A DNA stretch of 17,374 nucleotides from an uncultured Lachnospiraceae bacterium (GTDB lineage: Bacteria > Bacillota > Clostridia > Lachnospirales > Lachnospiraceae), in contig CAJTVL010000080.1 of NCBI GenBank assembly GCA_910579425.1, positions 1 through 17,374 of the forward strand, read 5' to 3'. Below the pieces are notes generated by a model. That model worked only from the letters and a program-made list of their open reading frames with translations, made no database searches and had not been told where the DNA came from. The position numbers and the translations under genes were made by a program. Of this stretch, positions 1 to 6,673 are shown in pieces. Position 1 is the stretch's first letter. Each line of letters starts with the position of its first letter.

Positions 1-1
1 T

Positions 2-115
2 ATAACAACATTTGAAGGGAAATACAAGCCGTATTTGTTGTCTTTATTGCAAAAAACGGCATATTTCCGGGGTTTTTCAGGTACGGCCAACAAGGTTAGG
101 GGGGCGTTGTTATAA
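2..115 (+). pseudogene. Start-less open reading frame fragment at the window edge
   Basis: The frame is open from the window edge to a TAA at 113-115 and reads as a plausible basic C-terminus (ending ...TANKVRGALL). No start codon lies inside the window, so this is either the 3' end of a gene that begins upstream or a decayed fragment. I do not recognise the family. The surrounding sequence is a mosaic of similar fragments, so a broken gene is likely. Confidence 0.25.
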
Positions 116-133
116 TTTTTCCCGGGAGCTTAG

Positions 134-457
134 GATAAAGATATTGAAGAGAAAAAGCTTAGATTCAAAATTATACCTGTATATGAGGGAAAAAAGTCAT
201 TTAATGCTGTAGATGACTCAATGAGGCTTATTGCTTTGAGCGATAAAAATATAGGGAATAGATTACTGACATTGGATGAAACCGTAAGATTAGTTGCCTG
301 CAAATCACCATTAGTACCTATTTGGATTAATATTTCTTTGAATGAAATAAATTGCGGTAATATTATTTTTAAGTTTGAAACAAGTTTGAGATTTAGAAAG
401 CCATCTTTATTAAGAAATGTAGAAACGGGACATCCACCTTTTAAGGCAATACTTTAA
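134..457 (+). pseudogene. 5'-truncated hypothetical gene (possible immunity-type or accessory protein)
   Basis: This frame is open from just after a TAG at 131-133 to the TAA at 455-457. It reads like real coding sequence well upstream of its first ATG (221): residues before the ATG include an IIPVYEGKKSF stretch that fits a folded protein. No ATG, GTG or TTG precedes 221 in frame, and no ribosome binding site sits in front of 221. The gene therefore appears to have lost its 5' end. The C-terminus is distinctive (LRFRKPSLLRN then ETGHPPFKAI). I cannot name the family. Its place beside a SUKH-like immunity gene suggests an accessory cassette remnant, but that is inference. Confidence 0.4.
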
Positions 458-644
458 CTCTGGGATTTTCCCATTATATCCAAGATATATTCTTTTAAGA
501 CTGTTTGCAATTTTCTCCCTACGGACAGCATATGGCGTCACTGGGCTGTCTGATTCAACCAAAGGAGCTCTGACCGGAGGCGCATTGCGCATGGTGCCGT
601 ATGTAGCATCGGTTTTATTAAATGAGACAGGGCGATATACGTAG
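423..644 (+). other. Unassigned open frame in a higher-GC patch
   Basis: The frame is open between a TAG at 420-422 and a TAG at 642-644, with no usable start until a late ATG. It encodes a Gly/Ala/Leu-rich stretch (GVTGLSDSTKGALTGGAL) that could be part of a membrane-like or toxin-linker region. The opposite strand is also open here (410-592) and looks equally protein-like, so the coding strand cannot be decided. The patch is visibly more GC-rich than the DNA on either side, consistent with a pasted-in fragment. Nothing else was recognised between 458 and 725. Confidence 0.2.
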
Positions 645-725
645 ACCCTATAACAATTTCAGACGGGATATTTTCGGGGCGCAAGTAGACACTTGCTATG
701 AGAAAGATAGGAGATTCTCAAGGAA

Positions 726-1172
726 ATGTATTATAAAAAAGTAAATTTTCTTTTAGAACAAGCAGGGTATTTTGAAGAAAGAAACGTAGATATTTCAGCT
801 ATATTACACATGTATGAAGAATGTGGTTATCATTATTCTGATAAGCAAAAGCTATTTATAGAGAAATATGCATATTTAGAAATTCATTATATTCATCCTG
901 GCTGGAAACAGGATATGCTTCTTCGGTTAAATCCAATAGAAGCACAAAAGATAATAACAATGGATGTAGTAGAAGAGTATAACGAATTTCTGCAAGATGA
1001 TTTGTTAATAATTGGAGACATAGAAAAGGAAAACATGACATTATTTCTATCTGAAAAAGGATTTTATTTTACAGCATACGATGATTGTCTTATAAATTGG
1101 GGTGAAGACTTTGAAATAATGATCAGTAAGTTGCTATCTGGTGAGAAAGGTGAATTGCAAATAATACAATAG
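726..1172 (+). CDS. SUKH-type (SUKH-3-like) immunity protein
   Basis: A 148-residue acidic protein with the layout of the SUKH-3 immunity family: an N-terminal helix with an aromatic AGYFEERNVDI motif, a central sheet region, an IIGDIEKENMTLFLSEKGFYF segment matching the 'iG...l.l.e.G..y' core, and a C-terminal GEDFEIMISKLLSGEK helix with the usual 'll.G' ending. SUKH proteins neutralise nuclease or deaminase tips of contact-dependent or polymorphic toxins in the cytoplasm. The ATG at 726 is preceded by AGGAG at 709-713, about 12 bases away, and by a closer AAGGAA. No cognate toxin gene is intact next to it, so it appears to be an orphan immunity gene in an eroded cassette array. Family assignment is by remembered sequence pattern only. 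Confidence 0.6.
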   Translation: MYYKKVNFLLEQAGYFEERNVDISAILHMYEECGYHYSDKQKLFIEKYAYLEIHYIHPGWKQDMLLRLNPIEAQKIITMDVVEEYNEFLQDDLLIIGDIEKENMTLFLSEKGFYFTAYDDCLINWGEDFEIMISKLLSGEKGELQIIQ

Positions 1173-1357
1173 CATTTTTGACGCTCCCCGGATTCGGCAG
1201 TGACTTCCCCACCCCAGAGCCTGGTGACTCATGATGTCGGTCTCTAGATATGTCAAATTAATCGTAGATGGAGTGTTATCTTAATGGTTATAATAAAAGT
1301 TCAAAGCATTCAAGGACAAGCGCTAATCACTCATTTGGCTTAGAATAGGAGGTGCAA

Positions 1358-1684
1358 ATGAGCATACAAGCAGTGAAACATGTTAATAAAGAAGAAAGTA
1401 ACAGAATAGAGTACTTATTTGTGAATTTCGATTTTTTTGATGGGAATGACCTTGTTGCAAAAATTTTTTGCGAGGAATATCAACTGGTATCAGATGAAAA
1501 AATAGATGGAATGTATTATAGCATGATAAAGCTACATAAGGATTCAACAGAATACGATTTGATCTGGCACGAAGATGTTGGAAATTACATATTTAGTTTA
1601 AAACAAGATGAAGCATCAACAATCGAATTGGAGCATAGGCTTGAATTCATAGTTAGCAAATTAAATAAAATGATAAGGACTTAG
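1358..1684 (+). CDS. Small acidic hypothetical protein, possible immunity gene
   Basis: A protein of about 108 residues. I place the start at the ATG at 1358 because a textbook AGGAGG (1347-1352) lies 5 bases before it; the in-frame GTG at 1352 overlaps that site and is unlikely to be used. The product is soluble and acidic, without signal peptide or membrane segment. It has alternating charged and aromatic stretches (YLFVNFDFFDGNDL; YDLIWHEDVGNYIFSL) and a C-terminal helix. Size, charge and position after a SUKH-like gene fit a small immunity protein, but I do not recognise the family. The 1173-1357 gap holds no gene I can support. Confidence 0.5.
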   Translation: MSIQAVKHVNKEESNRIEYLFVNFDFFDGNDLVAKIFCEEYQLVSDEKIDGMYYSMIKLHKDSTEYDLIWHEDVGNYIFSLKQDEASTIELEHRLEFIVSKLNKMIRT

Positions 1685-1746
1685 CTAAAGTCGATCAATT
1701 ATGCTATAGTTTCTGTAAAACGTAAGCAGGTATATCTTTTGATGAA

Positions 1747-1860
1747 ATGAAAGAGGATATGTTGAAAGATGAAGAGTTCAGAGTCGAATATAAAAAATTA
1801 AAGCCCAGATATGAAGCGATCGAACAGATTATAAGGGCGAGGAAAGAATGTGCTGTCTGA
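1747..1860 (+). pseudogene. Truncated HigA/XRE-type antitoxin, N-terminal stub only
   Basis: The 37 codons from the ATG at 1747 match the leader helix found before the helix-turn-helix of many HigA-like antitoxins: FDEMKEDMLKDEEFRVEY, then a KPRYEAIEQIIRARKE segment. In intact relatives 'ARKE' runs straight into the XRE DNA-binding domain. Here the frame ends two to three codons later in tandem stops (TGA TGA at 1858-1863). The frame is also open upstream only to a TAA at 1723-1725. No toxin partner is adjacent and no convincing ribosome binding site is present. I read it as a relic of a type II toxin-antitoxin locus. The rest of the 1685-1989 gap holds only the hairpin described separately. 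Confidence 0.55.
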
Positions 1861-1893
1861 TGATTGGGCTGTTTAAAAAACTGAAACATAAGT

Positions 1894-1924
1894 GGAAAGC
1901 GCGGGATAAAACCTGCGCTTTTCC
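1894..1924. terminator. Probable bidirectional hairpin terminator
   Basis: GGAAAGCGCGG and CCTGCGCTTTTCC pair around a short A/T loop with one bulge, giving a GC-rich stem flanked by A and T runs. It lies about 65 bases beyond the stop of the minus-strand hydrolase and could end that transcript. It could also stop readthrough from the remnant zone on the plus strand. Confidence 0.5.
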
Positions 1925-1989
1925 ATTTGGCTGAACATAGGGATGTCTGGAGAAGCCTGGCATCTGCTGCACAGGCGGCAGTGCCCCGG

Positions 1990-3003
1990 TCAAGCATTCT
2001 CCGGTGCATCCTCCCCCAGAAAACGAAAAATCCTCCCATAATACCCTTTCAGCACCCGGGCCGGGCTGTTGTAGATTTCATGCTTGCTCCCCGGCACCCT
2101 GACCAGACGGGCGGTGGGCGCATTTCCCACGAAGTGCCGGATGGCGGAACCCTTCACAGTGCTGTCGTTTGTGGACTGGAACACAAGAACAGGAACTGCA
2201 ATCCGTCTGCAGTTCTTTTTTTGACGGATGAAATTGCAGGCATTCAGGGACTGGTAAGCCCAGCCATAGCTGGAACCGCTGTTCTGAAAGAGAGGAGTTT
2301 TCTCTTTTTTCACCTGATAGTAATGGTATCTGTGGGGGCAGGCGGAGCAGCTATTCTCAAAATTCTCGCCGGGGACAAAGGCGTGCTGGCCGGGAGCATA
2401 AGTATTTTCCCTGTGCAGGCGCATCATAATGCGGCCAAGGATCCTTCCCATAAGGGGCGGGATTCCCACCGAGATTCCTAACATGGGCGCGGTGAGGATG
2501 GCCTTCTGGAAGGTATGGGGATAGATTTCCAGATAAAAGGCCCCGATGCAGCCGCCCATGGAATGGGCATACAAATACAGGGGAAGAGAGCCGCAGGAGG
2601 GCTGTACGATTCCCGTCACAAAGGCGTGAAGATCCTTTACATAGTCGGTAAAGCGGTTCACGTGAACCATGTTGGGGTGGTCGGTCTCCCGGAAGGAGCG
2701 GCCATGTCCCCGGTGGTCAGCCAAATAGACCTGATAGCCGGCCTTTACAAAATAGTAAATGACTTCTTTATATTTTTCGATGGATTCCGTATAGCCGTGG
2801 CTGATCACCACCGCGCCCCTGGCATCCTTTGGCCGGTAGGCCTCATAGTAAAGGCTGCCCCCGCCCGGCAGAATCTCCATATAGCCGCATGCGCAGATGG
2901 AGGCCAGATAGGGAATCACCTTTTTGTCCATAATTTCCTCAAACCGGGAATCCGGGATAATGGGGATTTGTGTCTGACTGGATGATGAATGTTTTGTTCT
3001 CAT
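1990..3003 (-). CDS. Alpha/beta hydrolase (lysophospholipase / monoacylglycerol lipase-like)
   Basis: A 337-residue cytoplasmic serine hydrolase of the alpha/beta fold, probably acting on acylglycerol or lysophospholipid esters. Visible motifs in order: the oxyanion HG at residues 69-70 (VISHGYTES); the HRGHGRS loop near 97-103 that is typical of monoglyceride lipases; the nucleophile elbow AHSMGG with Ser148; the acid in QSTNDSTV (Asp280); and the catalytic His308 in GSKHEIY. A lid region of about 90 residues (181-268) is rich in His, Tyr and Cys. No signal peptide is seen. Its ATG overlaps the TGA of the upstream metalloregulator gene (ATGA), so the two are translationally coupled and share one promoter. 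The substrate cannot be read from sequence. Confidence 0.85.
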   Translation of the reverse strand: MRTKHSSSSQTQIPIIPDSRFEEIMDKKVIPYLASICACGYMEILPGGGSLYYEAYRPKDARGAVVISHGYTESIEKYKEVIYYFVKAGYQVYLADHRGHGRSFRETDHPNMVHVNRFTDYVKDLHAFVTGIVQPSCGSLPLYLYAHSMGGCIGAFYLEIYPHTFQKAILTAPMLGISVGIPPLMGRILGRIMMRLHRENTYAPGQHAFVPGENFENSCSACPHRYHYYQVKKEKTPLFQNSGSSYGWAYQSLNACNFIRQKKNCRRIAVPVLVFQSTNDSTVKGSAIRHFVGNAPTARLVRVPGSKHEIYNSPARVLKGYYGRIFRFLGEDAPENA

Positions 3004-3365
3004 AATGTTTTAATGTGCCTCTTGATGGCTTCAAAGCTTTCCTTACTGATGTCATGTTCGATCTTGCAGGCGTCCTGGGCGGCCACCTTTTCATCGACCC
3101 CAAGCTGTACCAGCCACTTGGTAAAAAGTTCGTGGCGCTCGTAGATCATCTCCGCAATTTCCTTTCCCGAAGGGGTCAGGTAAATAAAGCCCTCTTTGGT
3201 GACGGTGATATGGGCTTTTTCCCGGAGGTTTTTCATGGCGACGCTGACGCTGGATTTCTTAAAGCCCAGCTCCTCCGCAATATCCACGGAGCGGACTACG
3301 GGGCGGGTTTTGCTCAGTATCAGTATGGTTTCCAGATAATTTTCGGCGGATTCATTGATATGCAT
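3000..3365 (-). CDS. DtxR/MntR-family metal-dependent transcriptional regulator, probably Fe2+-sensing
   Basis: 121 residues: an N-terminal winged helix (about 5-62, recognition helix around KKSSVSVAMKNLREK) and a dimerisation/metal-binding domain (about 63-121). It has no C-terminal SH3-like domain, so it is of the short MntR-like size. Aligned by eye with known members, His78 (YERHELF) and the Cys100-x-x-Glu103-His104 cluster (ACKIEH) occupy metal ligand positions. MntR has Glu at the Cys position, whereas DtxR/IdeR has Cys102, so iron preference is inferred. It is divergent from the feo genes and probably represses them when iron is replete. The start is supported by AGGAGA just upstream on the minus strand. 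Confidence 0.85.
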   Translation of the reverse strand: MHINESAENYLETILILSKTRPVVRSVDIAEELGFKKSSVSVAMKNLREKAHITVTKEGFIYLTPSGKEIAEMIYERHELFTKWLVQLGVDEKVAAQDACKIEHDISKESFEAIKRHIKTL

Positions 3366-3422
3366 AGGATATTCTCCTGGTTCTCTTGATTAACATGCTG
3401 CTCAATAGGCCTTACGACCTGC

Positions 3423-3438
3423 GCACGCCTCAGCGTGC
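3423..3438. promoter_or_regulatory. Perfect hairpin in the regulator leader
   Basis: GCACGC, a four-base loop, GCGTGC: a perfect 6-bp stem. It lies in the 5' untranslated leader of the minus-strand metalloregulator transcript, just downstream of the extended -10 box. It could stabilise the mRNA or serve as an operator; there is no T-run, so it is not a simple terminator. Confidence 0.4.
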
Positions 3439-3443
3439 TTCCT

Positions 3444-3452
3444 ATTATATCA
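3444..3452 (-). promoter_or_regulatory. Extended -10 promoter element for the metalloregulator-hydrolase operon
   Basis: On the minus strand the sequence reads TGATATAAT: a consensus TATAAT preceded by the TGn extended -10 motif. The -35 position 17 bases upstream is poor (TATTTA), which an extended -10 can compensate for. The start of transcription would fall about 70 bases before the regulator ATG. Confidence 0.55.
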
Positions 3453-3494
3453 CAAAACCGGCTCAATAAATATAAAAAATTTCTGAAATAAGTA

Positions 3495-3523
3495 TTGACA
3501 ACTAATAAAGGATAGAATAAACT
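3495..3523 (+). promoter_or_regulatory. Probable feo operon promoter with overlapping repeat operator
   Basis: A consensus -35 TTGACA (3495-3500), 17 bases, then TAAACT (3518-3523) as a weak -10. The hexamer AACTAA occurs twice, at 3500-3505 and 3520-3525, exactly 20 bp apart, and the second copy overlaps the -10. Its complement TTAGTT resembles DtxR-type half-sites. A metalloregulator bound there would block RNA polymerase. The promoter is well supported; the operator reading is inference. Confidence 0.5.
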
Positions 3524-3562
3524 AACATCAGATAGGAAAAACAATATTTGAGTTCAAACGGC

Positions 3563-3580
3563 GAACCTGAAAACGGGTTC
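3563..3580 (+). promoter_or_regulatory. Leader hairpin upstream of the first feoA
   Basis: GAACCTG, AAAA, CGGGTTC: a 7-bp stem (one G-U pair) with an AAAA loop, followed by a T-rich stretch (TGCTTAATTTT). It lies between the promoter and the first feoA ribosome binding site. The T-run is weaker than in a standard terminator, so attenuation or mRNA stabilisation are both possible. Confidence 0.35.
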
Positions 3581-3610
3581 TGCTTAATTTTAAAGAAAGA
3601 AGGTACGATC

Positions 3611-3823
3611 ATGCCATTGTCATTAGTAAAAGAAGGGGAGCCGGGCGTGATACATAAGGTCGGCGGCAGGGAGGAAACCAGAAGGTTCTTGGAAGGACTT
3701 GGCTTTGTGACGGGAGGCGTAGTGACCGTGATTTCCCAGATCGGAGGAAGCCTGATTGTCAATGTCAGGGACGCGAGAGTGGCCATCGGAAGGGATATGG
3801 CAAATAAGATTTTGGTAAACTAA
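3611..3823 (+). CDS. feoA: FeoA-domain protein (first copy)
   Basis: A 70-residue SH3-like FeoA-domain protein, a small cytoplasmic partner of the FeoB ferrous iron transporter that modulates its GTPase or transport activity. The sequence shows the fold's signature: MPLSLVKEGEPGVI start, a GGREETRRFLEGLGFVTGG segment (the 'r..LgfvpG..v' motif), and the closing NVRDARVAIGRDMANKILV strand ('g..iaLr...A..I.V'). The frame is open further upstream, but the ATG at 3611 is chosen because AAGAAGG precedes it and the protein then has normal family length. First gene of the feo operon; the next feoA follows 18 bases later. Confidence 0.85.
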   Translation: MPLSLVKEGEPGVIHKVGGREETRRFLEGLGFVTGGVVTVISQIGGSLIVNVRDARVAIGRDMANKILVN

Positions 3824-3841
3824 AGTCAGGAGGAGACGATT

Positions 3842-4069
3842 ATGAAAACATTAAAGGAGATCACCTGCGGCAATACGGTCAGGGTGGCGAAGCTTACCGG
3901 CGACGGACCGGTGAAGAGAAGAATCATGGATATGGGGATCACAAAGGGAGTCCTGGTTTTCGTCAGGAAGGTGGCGCCTCTGGGAGATCCGGTGGAAGTG
4001 ACGGTGCGGGGCTATGAGCTGTCTCTGCGCAAGGCGGACGCCGAAATGATTCTGGTTGAAAATGTCTGA
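3842..4069 (+). CDS. feoA: FeoA-domain protein (second copy)
   Basis: A 75-residue FeoA protein with the canonical pattern: an MKTLKEITCGNTVRVAKL first strand, GDGPVKRRIMDMGITKGV turn region ('r.rL.dmGi..G'), VAPLGDPVEVTVRGYELSLRK and the closing A-x-x-I-x-V. It is preceded by a strong AGGAGGAG site. Paired FeoA proteins are common in Clostridia and may bind FeoB jointly. The first copy is more divergent, with an arginine-rich first helix; this second copy is closest to the classic FeoA sequence and so is the more likely direct FeoB partner. Confidence 0.9.
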   Translation: MKTLKEITCGNTVRVAKLTGDGPVKRRIMDMGITKGVLVFVRKVAPLGDPVEVTVRGYELSLRKADAEMILVENV

Positions 4070-4146
4070 AAAAGCCCGCTGCAGGCGGGTATATTTACTG
4101 AAAAAGAGTTAGTAAAGACTAATATAAGTAAGAGGAGAGATGAAAA

Positions 4147-6330
4147 ATGTCGATCAAAATAGCACTGGCAGGAAATCCAAACTGCGGTAAGACAACATTG
4201 TTCAATGCCCTGACCGGCTCCAATCAATTTGTGGGAAACTGGCCGGGCGTTACGGTAGAAAAAAAGGAAGGGAAGTTAAAGGGGCATAAGGATGTGATTA
4301 TCATGGATCTTCCCGGTATCTATTCCCTTTCGCCGTACACCCTGGAAGAGGTGGTGGCTCGCAATTACCTGATTACACAGCGGCCGGACGCCATCATCAA
4401 TATCGTGGACGGCACCAACATCGAGAGAAATCTTTATCTTTCCACCCAGCTTATGGAGCTTGGCATTCCTGTGATCATGGCAGTCAACATGATGGACGTG
4501 GTGGCCAAAAGCGGCGATACCATCAACATCTCCAAGCTCAGTGAAAAGCTCGGCTGTCCGGTGGTTGAAATTTCCGCTCTCAAAGGAAGCGGCGTGATGA
4601 AAGCGGCGGAAAAAGCCGTTGCCATTGCGGAAAAGAAGGAAGCCGTTACCAAGGTACACAAATTCACGGTAAAGGTGGAAAACGTGCTGGATGAGATAGA
4701 GGAGCTGCTGGGAAGCGATATTCCAAAGGAACAGAGGCGTTTCTTTGCCATCAAGCTTCTTGAAAGGGACGATAAGATCGGGGAACAGATGAAGACGGTT
4801 CCCGACGTATCCGCGCAGATCAGCCGGATCGAAAAGGAGATGGACGATGATGCGGAGAGCATTATCACCAATGAACGCTATGTTTACATTTCCTCCATCA
4901 TCGGCGACTGCTGTCAAAAGGCAAGTAAGGGAAAGTTGACGGTATCCGACAAAATTGATAAGATTGTAACCAACAGATGGGCGGCGCTCCCCATTTTTGC
5001 CCTGGTCATGTTCCTGGTATATTACGTGTCTGTGACCACGGTGGGAACATGGGCTACGGATTGGGCCAATGACGGGGTGTTTGGGGAGGGGTGGAGCCTC
5101 TTTGGGCTGGAGATTCCCGGTATTCCCGTGCTGGTGGAAAATCTGCTCACGGCCATTGGCTGTGCTGACTGGCTCTCGGCTCTGATTCTGGACGGTATTG
5201 TGGCCGGTGTCGGTGCAGTGCTGGGCTTCGTGCCTCAGATGCTGGTATTGTTTATCTTCCTGGCTTTTCTGGAGGCCTGCGGCTATATGGCGCGAGTGGC
5301 CTTTATCATGGACAGGATTTTCAGAAAGTTTGGTCTTTCCGGCAAATCTTTTATCCCCATGCTGATCGGCAGCGGCTGCGGCGTTCCCGGCATCATGGCT
5401 TCAAGAACCATCGAAAACGACCGCGACCGGAAGATGACTATCATGACCACCACCTTTGTCCCCTGCGGCGCAAAGCTGCCAATCATCGGGCTGATTGCGG
5501 GTGCCCTCTTCGGCGGCGCATGGTGGGTGGCTCCCTCCGCTTACTTTGTGGGGATTGCGGCCATTATCTGCTCCGGCATTATTCTGAAAAAGACCAGAAT
5601 GTTTGCAGGCGATCCGGCTCCCTTCGTGATGGAACTGCCCGCATATCATATGCCGACGGCTGGCAATGTGCTCCGGAGTATGTGGGAGAGAGGCTGGTCT
5701 TTCATCAAAAAGGCAGGCACCATCATTCTGTTGTCCACCATCGTGCTGTGGTTTCTCATGAGCTTTGGCTGGACGGACGGCTCCTTTGGAATGCTGGATG
5801 AAGAGATGCTTGACAGCAGTATTTTGGCCTCCCTTGGCGGTATCCTGGCTCCTTTGTTTGTGCCTCTTGGATGGGGCGACTGGAAAATGACGGTAGCAGC
5901 CATCACCGGACTGATTGCAAAAGAAAATGTAGTGGGCACCTTTGGTATCCTCTTCGGATTTGCGGAAGTGGCAGAGGAAGGGGAAGAGATCTGGGGACAG
6001 CTTGCAGGAAGCATGACGGCAATCGCCGCTTATTCCTTCCTGGTATTCAATCTGCTCTGCGCCCCCTGCTTCGCGGCCATGGGCGCCATCAAGCGGGAGA
6101 TGAACAACAGTAAATGGTTTTGGTTCGCCATCGGCTATCAGACGCTCCTTGCATACGTAGTGTCCCTGTGTGTGTATCAGCTTGGAAATTTCTTTACTGA
6201 GGGCGTTTTCGGGATTGGGACCGCTGTAGCCATGCTTCTGGTGATCGGCTTTTTGTACCTGCTTTTCAGACCATATAAAGAGGTGGACACCCTTAAGGTG
6301 GATATGAAGAAAATGGCGCGGGCCAAATAA
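4147..6330 (+). CDS. feoB: Ferrous iron transporter FeoB
   Basis: A 727-residue inner-membrane Fe2+ permease, full length for the family. The N-terminal G domain shows G1 GNPNCGKTT (9-17), G2 Thr36 in NWPGVTV, G3 DLPG (54-57), G4 NMMD (114-117) and G5 SALKGSG (from 143). A helical GDI-like segment follows (about 165-265), then the polytopic core with the two conserved gate motifs: GSGCGVPG with Cys411 and VPCGAKLP with Cys440. The last segment ends in a short basic cytoplasmic tail. AGAGGAGAGATG precedes the start. It couples GTP binding and hydrolysis to ferrous iron import and completes the feoA-feoA-feoB set; no FeoC was found, as usual in Firmicutes. The 4070-4146 gap carries a small hairpin (4074-4090) without a T-run. 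Confidence 0.97.
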   Translation: MSIKIALAGNPNCGKTTLFNALTGSNQFVGNWPGVTVEKKEGKLKGHKDVIIMDLPGIYSLSPYTLEEVVARNYLITQRPDAIINIVDGTNIERNLYLSTQLMELGIPVIMAVNMMDVVAKSGDTINISKLSEKLGCPVVEISALKGSGVMKAAEKAVAIAEKKEAVTKVHKFTVKVENVLDEIEELLGSDIPKEQRRFFAIKLLERDDKIGEQMKTVPDVSAQISRIEKEMDDDAESIITNERYVYISSIIGDCCQKASKGKLTVSDKIDKIVTNRWAALPIFALVMFLVYYVSVTTVGTWATDWANDGVFGEGWSLFGLEIPGIPVLVENLLTAIGCADWLSALILDGIVAGVGAVLGFVPQMLVLFIFLAFLEACGYMARVAFIMDRIFRKFGLSGKSFIPMLIGSGCGVPGIMASRTIENDRDRKMTIMTTTFVPCGAKLPIIGLIAGALFGGAWWVAPSAYFVGIAAIICSGIILKKTRMFAGDPAPFVMELPAYHMPTAGNVLRSMWERGWSFIKKAGTIILLSTIVLWFLMSFGWTDGSFGMLDEEMLDSSILASLGGILAPLFVPLGWGDWKMTVAAITGLIAKENVVGTFGILFGFAEVAEEGEEIWGQLAGSMTAIAAYSFLVFNLLCAPCFAAMGAIKREMNNSKWFWFAIGYQTLLAYVVSLCVYQLGNFFTEGVFGIGTAVAMLLVIGFLYLLFRPYKEVDTLKVDMKKMARAK

Positions 6331-6374
6331 GGATAAGCGCAGTATATATGAAACGGAAAGGAAATGATGCTGAT

Positions 6375-6524
6375 ATGGGAACGATCGTTACTGCCGCGGC
6401 TTTAGTCTGTATCGTGGGACTGGTGGTGCGGAAAATGATTAGGGATAAAAAAAGCGGAAAATCCCTGCAGTGTGGCTGCGATTGTACACATTGCGGCGGC
6501 TGTGGGACAGTGAAAGGCAAATAA
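6375..6524 (+). CDS. FeoB-associated Cys-rich membrane peptide
   Basis: A 49-residue peptide. It has one N-terminal membrane helix (GTIVTAAALVCIVGLVVR), then a basic loop (KMIRDKKSGK), then a Cys-rich tail CGCDCTHCGGCG. This is the layout of the FeoB-associated Cys-rich membrane protein family, found after feoB in Firmicutes. Its role is not established; metal binding by the Cys tail next to the FeoB pore is the usual suggestion. I choose the ATG at 6375 because family members typically begin MGT/MxT directly before the helix; an in-frame ATG at 6348 is possible but would add a charged leader. AAAGGAA lies about 11 bases upstream. Confidence 0.8.
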   Translation: MGTIVTAAALVCIVGLVVRKMIRDKKSGKSLQCGCDCTHCGGCGTVKGK

Positions 6525-6561
6525 AGGTAATATCTCCTAAAAATAATATATCCATAGCAAA

Positions 6562-6590
6562 AGAGCCGGGTGATTTCCCTGGCTCTTTTT
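6562..6590 (+). terminator. Rho-independent terminator of the feo operon
   Basis: AGAGCCGGG and CCCTGGCTCT form a strong stem (one bulge) around TGATTT, followed by TTTTT. It closes the feo transcript about 40 bases after the Cys-rich peptide gene and separates it from hypB. The rest of the 6525-6673 gap shows a weak TATTAT (6626-6631) that could be the -10 for hypB. Confidence 0.85.
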
Positions 6591-6673
6591 GCTGAATAAA
6601 AGCTGTAAAATGCTAAGAAATATGGTATTATGAAAATATCGAAGGCCATTACAGATGGAAGGAGAGGTATTTC

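Noticed and set aside
12..212. ATG-initiated 66-codon frame at the left edge
   Set aside because: No ribosome binding site. It overlaps the more protein-like frames 2-115 and 134-457 and has a composition typical of chance.
1927..2985. Plus-strand frames at 1927-2481 and 2515-2985
   Set aside because: They are antisense to the alpha/beta hydrolase, which has an intact catalytic triad. The plus-strand products show no family pattern.
4074..4090. Hairpin between the second feoA and feoB as a terminator
   Set aside because: Only a 5-6 bp stem with no T-run, and feoB clearly belongs to the same operon. At most a processing or stability element.
4276..4917. Minus-strand frames opposite feoB (213 and 145 codons)
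   Set aside because: They lie opposite the FeoB G domain, with low-complexity His- or Ser-rich products and no ribosome binding site of note.
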